NCBI GenBank assembly: GCA_902491795.1
Contig: CABUIX010000056.1
Location: forward strand, 1 to 13,715
DNA from: an uncultured Bacteroidales bacterium
Lineage (GTDB): Bacteria; Bacteroidota; Bacteroidia; Bacteroidales; UBA932
Length of the DNA stretch: 13,715 bases
Reading direction: 5' to 3'
The notes beneath the pieces were generated by a model that was not told where the DNA came from, ran no database searches, and was given only the letters and a program-made list of their open reading frames with translations. The position numbers and the translations under genes are program-made. Below are positions 6,652-13,715 of the stretch, one piece after another (the first letter of the stretch is position 1; each line of letters begins with the position of its first letter).

Positions 6652-9600
6652 ATGTCTTTCGTACATCTTCACGTCCACACCCAATACTCAATTCTTGACG
6701 GCCTGAGCGACATAGAAAAGCTCTTCTGCCGTGCCGAGGAACTCGGCATGCCCGGTCTTGCGATCACCGACCACGGCAACATGTACGGGGTAAAGGACTT
6801 CTTCGACGTGTCAAGGAAACACCCTTCCGTCAAGCCGATAATCGGATGCGAGGTATATGTGACGAGACACTATGACCACAAGCTCAAGGATCCCTCCCAC
6901 AAGCAGTACTATCACCTGATACTCCTTGCAAAGAACCAGACCGGCTACCACAACCTGATGAAGATAGTCTCAACCGGCCACATCGAAGGAATGTACTACC
7001 GCCCGAGGGTAAGCCACGAGGTCATAGAGAAATACCACGAAGGACTGATCTGCTGCACTGCCTGCATCGCGGGAGAAATTCCAAGGGACATTCTCGCTGG
7101 GGACGAACAGGCCCTTGACAAGGCTCTAAGGTGGTACAAGGGAGTGTTCGGCGACGACTTCTACCTTGAGGTCATGCTCCACAAGACCAAGGTTCCAGGG
7201 CTGTCGCTCGACATCTACGAGCGGCAGAAAGAATACTGCAGCAGGATTTTTGAACTCGGAAAGCAGTACGGAATCAAGGTAGTTGCAACCAACGACGTGC
7301 ACTTCGTGAACGAGGATGACGGCCCTACACACGACAGGCTGATCTGCCTTACAACAAATGCCGCGGTCAATGACCCCAAGAGACTGAGATACACCCAGCA
7401 GGAGTTCCTGAAGAGCGAGGAGCAGATGGCAGAACTCTTCCCGGACCATCCGGAAGCACTGTCGAACACCCTCGAAGTCCTCGACAAGGTCGAAAGCTAC
7501 AACATCAACCGTGGACACGTGCTCCCGAAATTCCAGATTGACCCGGAATTCCTGAAGCACATCGACGCATACCTTGAAAAGTATGCCGACATCATAGAAA
7601 ACGGACGCTATGAAATAGAGAAGGACCACGACGGCAATGTGGTGTCAAAGACCGACCGTGGAGAAGAATTCTGCCGTTCGGTCGCCTTCCTGTGCCATCT
7701 CACCTACCAGGGGGCAAGAATGCGTTATGGAGAGTCCCTTAGCCCGGAACAGCAGGAAAGGCTGCATTTCGAGCTTATGACCATCTCTTACATGGGATTC
7801 CCCGACTACTTCCTGATTGTCCAGGATTTCATCAACTGGGGACGCCGCAACGGTGTGTCTGTCGGACCAGGAAGAGGTTCGGCCGCCGGTTCGTGCGTTG
7901 CCTACTGCCTCGGAATCACCAACCTCGACCCTCTAAAGTACGACCTGCTGTTTGAGCGTTTCCTGAACCCCGAGCGAATATCGATGCCTGATATCGACGT
8001 TGACTTTGACGATGAGGGCCGATACAGGGTAATACAGTACGTTCAGGACCACTACGGAGCCGACCACATCTCCCACGTGATAACCTTCGGAACCATGGCC
8101 GCAAAGCTTGCGGTGAAGGATGTCGCAAGGATTTCCGCACTCCCCATCCCCGAGTCAAACAGGCTGACCAAGATGATTCCTGACAAGCCCATAATCGTCA
8201 AGGAAAACGGGGAAGAGAAGGAGAAAAAGCCCACGCTCGCGAACTGCGTCAAATACGTCAAGGAACTAAAGGAGGAATACGAGAACGGGGAGCCTCTCGT
8301 TCGGGAGGTTCTCGGATATGCCCTCAAGCTCGAAGGATGCATCCGCCAGGTGGGAATCCACGCCTGCGCAATGATCATCGGACGAGGCAACCTCACCGAC
8401 TACATCCCGATCACCACCGGAGTCGACAAGGCCACAGGCCAGGAAGTATGGGTCAGCCAGTACGAAGGCACCAAGATAGAGGATGTCGGAATGCTCAAGA
8501 TGGACTTCCTCGGACTCAAGACCCTCTCGATCATCTCGCGATGCGTGGACATGGTGAAGAAGCGTTTCGGGAAGGAAATCGACATCGAGAAAATACCGAT
8601 CGACGACCCTGCCGTATATGACCTGTATTCCCGCGGAGACACCAAGAGCGTGTTCCAGTTTGAATCCGGAGGAATGAAGGAATGGCTGATAAAGCTGCAT
8701 CCTGAGCGCTTCGAGGACCTTATCGCGATGAATGCCCTCTACCGCCCGGGACCTATGGACTACATCCCCCAGTTCGTTGCCGGAAAGAACGACCCCAGCA
8801 CCATCAGGTACGACCTTCCGGACATGGAGGAATATCTAAGGGAGACCTACGGCGTCACTGTATATCAGGAGCAGGTCATGCTGCTTTCGCAGAAACTCGC
8901 CGGATTCTCAAAGGGAAAGGCCGACAAGCTCCGCAAGGCAATGGGAAAGAAGCAGAAGGCCGTGCTTGACTCCCTCAAGGAGTCGTTCATGAACGGAGCC
9001 CTTGCCAAGGGCTATCCCAAGGACACCCTCGAGAAGATATGGAAAGACTGGGAGGCCTTCGCCAAGTATGCGTTCAACAAGTCCCACGCAACCTGCTATG
9101 CATGGGTAAGTTACCAGACAGCCTGGCTCAAGGCGCACTATCCTTCCGAATTCCAGGCGTCCAACCTCACTCAGAACATCTCCAACATGGAGGAGATGAA
9201 GGAAATCATGGCGGACTGCCGGAAGGGAGGCATCAAGGTTCTGAGTCCGGATGTCAACGAATCGGAAGCCACATTCTCGGTCAACCGCAACGGAGACATA
9301 CGCTTCGGCCTCGGAGGAATGAAGGGATTCGGTGAGAATGTCGTGGGAGCCATCATCGCCGAAAGGGAGAAGAACGGCCTGTTCGCCGACGTGTTCGACT
9401 TCATGGAAAGGATGGCGGGAGGAATAAACCGCAAGTCGCTCGAGACCCTCGTGTATTCCGGATCTCTCGACTCTTTCGGATACAAGCGGCTGCAGTACTT
9501 CCAGCCCTGCAGCAACGGAGAACTGTTCATCGATGAGCTGGTCCGCTACTCCAACATGTATGCGGCCGACAAGCTTGATGCCGCAGCCTCCCTGTTCGGA

Positions 9601-10353
9601 GAGACGGAGGAACTCAAGCCGCAGCGCCCGCAGGCTCCGGCGACTGCAGGAGAGGAAGACATCTTCGCCCTGCTGCAGGAAGAGAAGAAATACGTGGGAA
9701 TGTACATTTCAGCCCATCCTCTGGACACCCACCGCTTCGAGATAGACAACTTCGCTGACTGCCAGCTGACAAACCTCCAGCCGCTGATAGACGAATGCGA
9801 ACAAGCCGGCAAGTCTGCAAAGACAAGCATTGCAGGCATCGTTTCGGATGTCAAGACCATAATCTCCAAGAACGGTTCTCCAGGAATCAAGGTGACTCTG
9901 GAGGACTTCAGCGGCAATTACGAATTCGTGCTGTTCGGGAACGACTACCAGCGCAACATGGCATTCCTGCAGCTTCACAACCAGGTATTCATCGAAGGTG
10001 AGATAACTGAAAGGTATTTCCTGAAACCCGAGGAGAGGGCAGCAGGCAAGAAGGCTCCCTACACGTTCAAGATCAAGAACATCCTTCTGCTTGGCACCCT
10101 GTGCGAGAACAGGCTGGCCGGTCTCGACCTTTGTCTCGACACAAGGCTTATCGATGCGGCGTTCCGCAAGGAACTCACCAAACTGCTGCGCGGCAACAAG
10201 GGCAAAATCCCGCTGAACATACACCTTATCGACAGGGAAACCGGCTACAAGCTGGACTTTTTCTCAAAGAAGTTCCAGGTTGACATCAGCCAGGAACTTC
10301 TTGACAGTCTCTCCAGACTCGGATTCAGCTACAGTCTGCAGAGGAAAAGCTGA
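6652..10353 (+). CDS. dnaE: DNA polymerase III alpha subunit
   Basis: The protein has 1,233 residues and is the catalytic C-family replicative polymerase. The order is an N-terminal PHP domain (HLHVHTQYSILDG at 5-17, ITDHGN at 38-43, NDVHF at 214-218); the polymerase palm with GPGRGSAAGS and PDIDVDF at 446-452, where Asp447 and Asp449 are catalytic; and the third acid, Asp618, in MDFLGLKTL. Fingers motifs include GIHACAMII, ALYRPGPMDYIP, YQEQVMLLSQKLAGFSKGKA and FNKSHATCYAWVSYQTAWLKA. Helix-hairpin-helix and OB-fold regions follow, the latter around SIAGIVSDVKTIISKNGS. This is DnaE1-type, not PolC, as no internal exonuclease domain is present. The ATG at 6652 matches the family start, M-x-F-V/I-HLHVHTQYS, and no upstream in-frame ATG exists. 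The gene stands between the secDF terminator and the convergent metal ATPase gene, whose stop is eight bases away. Confidence 0.97.
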   Translation: MSFVHLHVHTQYSILDGLSDIEKLFCRAEELGMPGLAITDHGNMYGVKDFFDVSRKHPSVKPIIGCEVYVTRHYDHKLKDPSHKQYYHLILLAKNQTGYHNLMKIVSTGHIEGMYYRPRVSHEVIEKYHEGLICCTACIAGEIPRDILAGDEQALDKALRWYKGVFGDDFYLEVMLHKTKVPGLSLDIYERQKEYCSRIFELGKQYGIKVVATNDVHFVNEDDGPTHDRLICLTTNAAVNDPKRLRYTQQEFLKSEEQMAELFPDHPEALSNTLEVLDKVESYNINRGHVLPKFQIDPEFLKHIDAYLEKYADIIENGRYEIEKDHDGNVVSKTDRGEEFCRSVAFLCHLTYQGARMRYGESLSPEQQERLHFELMTISYMGFPDYFLIVQDFINWGRRNGVSVGPGRGSAAGSCVAYCLGITNLDPLKYDLLFERFLNPERISMPDIDVDFDDEGRYRVIQYVQDHYGADHISHVITFGTMAAKLAVKDVARISALPIPESNRLTKMIPDKPIIVKENGEEKEKKPTLANCVKYVKELKEEYENGEPLVREVLGYALKLEGCIRQVGIHACAMIIGRGNLTDYIPITTGVDKATGQEVWVSQYEGTKIEDVGMLKMDFLGLKTLSIISRCVDMVKKRFGKEIDIEKIPIDDPAVYDLYSRGDTKSVFQFESGGMKEWLIKLHPERFEDLIAMNALYRPGPMDYIPQFVAGKNDPSTIRYDLPDMEEYLRETYGVTVYQEQVMLLSQKLAGFSKGKADKLRKAMGKKQKAVLDSLKESFMNGALAKGYPKDTLEKIWKDWEAFAKYAFNKSHATCYAWVSYQTAWLKAHYPSEFQASNLTQNISNMEEMKEIMADCRKGGIKVLSPDVNESEATFSVNRNGDIRFGLGGMKGFGENVVGAIIAEREKNGLFADVFDFMERMAGGINRKSLETLVYSGSLDSFGYKRLQYFQPCSNGELFIDELVRYSNMYAADKLDAAASLFGETEELKPQRPQAPATAGEEDIFALLQEEKKYVGMYISAHPLDTHRFEIDNFADCQLTNLQPLIDECEQAGKSAKTSIAGIVSDVKTIISKNGSPGIKVTLEDFSGNYEFVLFGNDYQRNMAFLQLHNQVFIEGEITERYFLKPEERAAGKKAPYTFKIKNILLLGTLCENRLAGLDLCLDTRLIDAAFRKELTKLLRGNKGKIPLNIHLIDRETGYKLDFFSKKFQVDISQELLDSLSRLGFSYSLQRKS

Positions 10354-10361
10354 CACGGGGC

Positions 10362-12278
10362 CTAAGCCCTGAGTGCACGCATTGCATTCAGTACAGCAAG
10401 CACGGTCACTCCGACATCCGCGAATACGGCCATCCACATTGTCCCGAGACCTACTGCTGCCAGGGCAAGAATCGCAACCTTGACTCCGACGGCAAACCAC
10501 ACGTTTTCCCTCGCTATGCGGATCGTGCGGCGTGCGATTTTGATGGCCAGGGCAATCTTGGAAGGCTTGTCATCCATGAGCACGACGTCAGCGGCATCGA
10601 TTGCCGCATCGCTTCCCAGCGCACCCATGGCAATTCCGACATCAGCACGCTTCAGAACAGGAGCATCGTTGATTCCGTCACCCACAAATGCAAGGCTCTT
10701 TCCTTCGGGACGCGAAGAGATCAGCTTCTCGACATGCTCCACCTTGTCGGCAGGAAGCAGTTCGGCATACCATTCGTCCAGCCCCAGTTTGCCTGCAACG
10801 TCGCGTGCAACCTCGGTGCGGTCCCCAGTAAGCATCACGGTTTTCGTGACGCCGAGACGTTTCAGTGAAGCCACAGCCTCGGCACTGTCGTCCTTGATGC
10901 GGTCGTTGATCACGATGTGGCCTGCATATTTTCCGTCAACTGCGACGTGTATGATGGTGCCTACCTTGTGGCAGTCATGCCACTTCACGCCGATGTCGTC
11001 CATCATCTTCGAATTGCCGACGCACACCACCCGGCCCTCCACGCTTGCGCGTATTCCGCGTCCTGCAATCTCCTCCACATCACTTATACGGCATCCGTCG
11101 GTGCCCTCGTTCGGGAAAGCGGCACGCAGGGCCTCTCCGATGGGATGAGTGGAAAAATGCTCTACATGTGCAGCCAGGTGCAGAAGTTCGTTTTCGCTGA
11201 AGTCGTCGGGATGGACAGCCTCAACGGCGAATTCGCCGCGCGTAAGGGTTCCGGTCTTGTCGAACACCACCGTACCTATGTTTGCAAGTGTGTCCATGTA
11301 GCTGCTTCCCTTCACAAGGATTCCCTTTCTGGACGCGCCTCCAAGACCTCCGAAGAAGGTCAGCGGCACACTGATCACAAGGGCGCAGGGGCATGAAACG
11401 ACAAGGAACACAAGAGCCCTCTCAAGCCATACCGGAAAGGCAGCGGCAAATCCTGACTGCGCGAACAGAGGAGGCAGGATCGCCAGAAGCACAGCCGCGA
11501 TCACCACTACAGGGGTGTAGACACGTGCGAATCTGGTTATGAAAGATTCACTGCGGGACTTGTTCTCATCAGCACTTTCAACCAGACTGATGATCTTTGA
11601 GACCGTACTCTCGCCAAAACTCCTGGTTGTCCTCACGCGGATGAGGCCGCTGAGATTTATGCAGCCGGAAATGACATCGTCGTCCACGGTGACGTCCCTA
11701 GGCATGCTTTCTCCTGTCAAGGCTATAGTGTTCATTGACGTGCTGCCCTCTATTACAGTACCGTCAAGAGGGACTTTCTCGCCAGGCCTGATCACAATGG
11801 TCTCACCAGGCTTCACCTCTTCCGGAGACACCGTAAGAACCTCTCCTCCACGCTCTACGTTGGCAGTGTCCGGTCGTATGTCCATAAGGTGCGAGATGCT
11901 GTCGCGGCTCTTTCCCTCGGCATAGTCCTCAAAGAGTTCGCCTACCTGGAAGAAAAGCATCACGAACACAGCCTCCGGGAACTGGGTTTCCGCTCCGGGA
12001 AGAAAACCTATGCAAAGGGCGCCTATGGTGGCCACCGACATAAGGAAATTCTCGTTGAACACGTCGCCTGAGGCTATCCCTTCTGCAGCCTCCCTGAGCG
12101 TTCCGAAACCGACTAGAAGATATGGAACCAGATATACGAGCAGCAACTGCCATGTCGCCAGCCCGCAAGTCTTCTCGACTGCAACCGCTGCAGCCAGAAG
12201 GACTGCAGTCACGGCTATGAGGATTATCCTTCCCTTCATTCCGCCGTCTTCATGATGATTATGTCTTTCGTCTTCCAT
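10362..12278 (-). CDS. P1B-type Zn2+/Cd2+/Pb2+-exporting ATPase (ZntA/CadA-like)
   Basis: Counted from the ATG at 12278 the protein has 638 residues. It pumps divalent soft metals out of the cytoplasm using ATP. Visible motifs are TGES at 188-191 (actuator), CPC at 296-298 in the transport helix (SCPCALVISVP), DKTGT with phosphorylated Asp340, the HP motif at 378-379 and GDGIND at 533-538. The final helices hold Lys600 and Asp621 (AVFADVG), the pair that marks the Zn/Cd/Pb subgroup and not copper pumps. The usual N-terminal HMA domain with CxxC is missing; only a short His-bearing tail (MEDERHNHHEDGG) is present. The frame could extend to a TTG at 12329, but that lies upstream of the -7 box at 12305-12312, so the ATG at 12278 is chosen. 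No metal-responsive regulator gene is visible beside it. It converges on dnaE with eight bases between stops. Confidence 0.93.
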   Translation of the reverse strand: MEDERHNHHEDGGMKGRIILIAVTAVLLAAAVAVEKTCGLATWQLLLVYLVPYLLVGFGTLREAAEGIASGDVFNENFLMSVATIGALCIGFLPGAETQFPEAVFVMLFFQVGELFEDYAEGKSRDSISHLMDIRPDTANVERGGEVLTVSPEEVKPGETIVIRPGEKVPLDGTVIEGSTSMNTIALTGESMPRDVTVDDDVISGCINLSGLIRVRTTRSFGESTVSKIISLVESADENKSRSESFITRFARVYTPVVVIAAVLLAILPPLFAQSGFAAAFPVWLERALVFLVVSCPCALVISVPLTFFGGLGGASRKGILVKGSSYMDTLANIGTVVFDKTGTLTRGEFAVEAVHPDDFSENELLHLAAHVEHFSTHPIGEALRAAFPNEGTDGCRISDVEEIAGRGIRASVEGRVVCVGNSKMMDDIGVKWHDCHKVGTIIHVAVDGKYAGHIVINDRIKDDSAEAVASLKRLGVTKTVMLTGDRTEVARDVAGKLGLDEWYAELLPADKVEHVEKLISSRPEGKSLAFVGDGINDAPVLKRADVGIAMGALGSDAAIDAADVVLMDDKPSKIALAIKIARRTIRIARENVWFAVGVKVAILALAAVGLGTMWMAVFADVGVTVLAVLNAMRALRA

Positions 12279-12304
12279 AACCTTTTCATTTCTGATTACG
12301 GAAG

Positions 12305-12312
12305 CAAAATTA
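12305..12312 (-). promoter_or_regulatory. Bacteroidetes -7 box for the metal ATPase gene
   Basis: The minus strand reads TAATTTTG, a full match to TAnnTTTG, 26 bases upstream of the ATG at 12278. A TTTG lies further upstream but at 25 bases, longer than the normal 19-21, so the -33 element is doubtful. The box settles the start choice because the alternative TTG at 12329 would not be transcribed from it. The remainder of the gap to the hydrolase stop holds no clear terminator. Confidence 0.6.
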
Positions 12313-12356
12313 CACAGCAGGCAGCGCAACCGGATTGCAAAGCCGGGAACAGAGTT

Positions 12357-13715
12357 CTATTCCTCTGTGATTACAGCTTTTGTCCAGGCGACGATATCCT
12401 CAAGGAGTTCAGGGGATATGGTCTCCTCGATCGAGCGGTATTCTGTGGGAGCCCCAGTCCCGCAGTGCTGGAAAAGATGATTGAGGCCGGGATATTCCTT
12501 GACGAGGTTGTCAGCATTGTCCGGAAGAAGTGAGCGGATGGCCGGAAGGTTGAGTGAAGATATCACCTGGCTGTCCTTGTCGCCGCAGACGGCCATCACG
12601 GGGCAATGTGTTGAGGCAATGTCGGAAGAAGGGTCATAGTCGATGAACCAGTTGAGCCAAGGCTGACCCTGCGCACGCACTCTCGAGCGATATTCCGCGA
12701 CACTCATGGTTCCTGGAACGCCTGAGAGTTCCATGATTCGGTTTGACTGAGCCGCAAGGGCGACATCGCCCTTGACGCCGAGTCCGGCAAGACTGACCAC
12801 GAAATCGGCCGCACCGCGTGAGCCCAACATGAATGCAATGCAGGCTCCCTCGCTGTGCCCTATCACTCCTATACGTGAAAAACAGCCGCTGTTCCTGAGA
12901 AATTCCACGGCAGCCATGGCATCCTCCATGAAATCCGCGGTGGTGGCGTTTTCGACATCTCCGCCGTGAGATTCACCGAAATTCCTGTCGTCATAGCGGA
13001 GAGAGGCTATTCCGTGGCGTGCAAGGAAATCAGCAATCACCAGGAAAGGCTTGTGTCCGAAGATCTCCTCGTCGCGGTTCTGCTGCCCGCTCCCGCTGAC
13101 AAGGACCACGGCAACCGGAGCTTCTGCGGATTCATCCGCACCGGTGGACAGCGATCCTGAATTTCCGCTGGGCCAGCAGAGTGTACCTGCAAGCACTGCC
13201 CCGGCCTCTTCATTTTCGAAAATGACATCTTCTGTGGCATACGGATACGGAGGCTCGGGGGTCTGCGGCCTTGCCGGCTCGGAGGCTCCCTTTTCAAGGG
13301 TCAAAGGAAAAGACTTTCCAGCCTGGGTGAAAGTTCCGATTATGAGGTCCCTGTACAGCATTCCGCTGTAGGAAGCCAGCAGGGACGGGATATTCACTTT
13401 CAGGGCAAGCGGCGAAGCCTCGACGATCTCGGCCTCTATGCCTTCAGCCCCCTGGTCGGGACTGTCGAAAGTCACCTTGAGACCGCCGTCGGGCTCTGCC
13501 GTGAAATTGAACACAAGGGTGAGTTCGGTCTGCCCGACCTGGAGTTTTCCGTTCCATGATCCCGCAAACAGGGAGTCAGCCTCAGCTCCTTTACTTGCGG
13601 AGGCATTGATCACGTCCGCTGCCGATCTGCCTGCGTTCCCCGTTTCCGCTCCAAAGGCAACGGAAGCAATCGTCATTGCTGCGAGGGTGAACGCAAGTAA
13701 TCTTGATGCCGGCAT
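12357..13715 (-). CDS. Exported alpha/beta hydrolase with N-terminal beta-rich domain
   Basis: 452 residues are visible; the first ATG is formed by the last three bases of the window, so the true start could lie a little upstream. Residues 1-23 look like a Sec signal peptide (hydrophobic core LLAFTLAAMTIASVAFGA). Without a Cys after it, this is not a lipoprotein, so a periplasmic location is expected. Residues about 50-142 form a beta-rich domain (AGSWNGKLQVGQTELTLVF... GTFTQAGKSFPLTLEKG) typical of Bacteroidetes hydrolases of this kind. After a Pro-rich linker (about 149-158) comes the hydrolase domain with VVLVSGSG (oxyanion region), RYDDRNFGES, the nucleophile elbow GHSEG with Ser288, the acid in GDKDSQV (Asp381 likely) and His413 in LNHLFQ. 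It is probably an esterase or acyl hydrolase; the substrate cannot be told. Its stop is 78 bases upstream of the metal ATPase start in the same direction, but the ATPase appears to have its own promoter. Confidence 0.88.
   Translation of the reverse strand: MPASRLLAFTLAAMTIASVAFGAETGNAGRSAADVINASASKGAEADSLFAGSWNGKLQVGQTELTLVFNFTAEPDGGLKVTFDSPDQGAEGIEAEIVEASPLALKVNIPSLLASYSGMLYRDLIIGTFTQAGKSFPLTLEKGASEPARPQTPEPPYPYATEDVIFENEEAGAVLAGTLCWPSGNSGSLSTGADESAEAPVAVVLVSGSGQQNRDEEIFGHKPFLVIADFLARHGIASLRYDDRNFGESHGGDVENATTADFMEDAMAAVEFLRNSGCFSRIGVIGHSEGACIAFMLGSRGAADFVVSLAGLGVKGDVALAAQSNRIMELSGVPGTMSVAEYRSRVRAQGQPWLNWFIDYDPSSDIASTHCPVMAVCGDKDSQVISSLNLPAIRSLLPDNADNLVKEYPGLNHLFQHCGTGAPTEYRSIEETISPELLEDIVAWTKAVITEE

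Noticed and set aside
10357..10370. GGGGC-CTAA-GCCCT hairpin as a bidirectional terminator
   Set aside because: The stem is four G-C pairs plus one wobble, overlaps the ATPase stop codon, and has no T tract on either side.
10480..11148. Plus-strand frame of 222 codons opposite the metal ATPase
   Set aside because: It is a shadow of the P-type ATPase catalytic region; the product is low-complexity Ser/Ala/Pro and matches nothing recognisable.
12252..12533. Plus-strand frame of 93 codons across the ATPase-hydrolase gap
   Set aside because: Most of it is antisense to the hydrolase C terminus and the ATPase N terminus. No promoter of TAnnTTTG type points to it and no domain is recognisable.

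Overview
The window comes from a member of the Bacteroidota, most probably order Bacteroidales (an Alistipes-like or related gut lineage would fit, but genus is not resolved). The evidence is the fused SecDF translocase of about 1,020 residues, a Bacteroidetes-type DnaE, a DUF3575 surface protein of the kind found with Bacteroidales fimbriae, promoters of the form TAnnTTTG instead of a sigma70 -10 box, A/T-rich leaders and almost no Shine-Dalgarno sequences. Gene density is very high. The largest gap is 120 bases (3386-3505), so no stretch over 300 bases lacks a gene. I saw no tRNA, rRNA, CRISPR array, insertion sequence or transposase.

Left part, minus strand (3385 down to 1): nfeD-like gene, floA (flotillin-like SPFH protein), a regulator with about seven membrane segments and a C-terminal AraC-type DNA-binding domain, then the 5' part of a secreted OmpA-like/DUF3575 protein that runs off the left edge. 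The first three genes are packed with gaps of 4 and 27 bases. The fourth follows after 101 bases that hold a degenerate tandem repeat and a 15-base palindrome. This is the most interesting region: a membrane-organising pair is joined to a membrane-embedded transcription factor, which lies directly upstream of a surface-protein gene.

Middle, plus strand: secDF (3506-6580) and dnaE (6652-10353) are core genes separated by a strong intrinsic terminator. The dnaE -7 box overlaps the end of this terminator zone and stops five bases before the ATG, which predicts a leaderless mRNA. secDF and nfeD are transcribed divergently from the 120-base region between them.

Right part, minus strand: a P1B-type Zn/Cd/Pb-exporting ATPase (10362-12278) ends only eight bases from dnaE, tail to tail. 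Upstream of it is an exported alpha/beta hydrolase (12357-13715) whose first visible ATG is the last three bases of the window.

Most of the window is ordinary core and accessory metabolism. No clearly new system is demonstrated. The best candidates for follow-up are the nfeD-floA-regulator-surface protein arrangement with its repeats, and the leaderless dnaE start.
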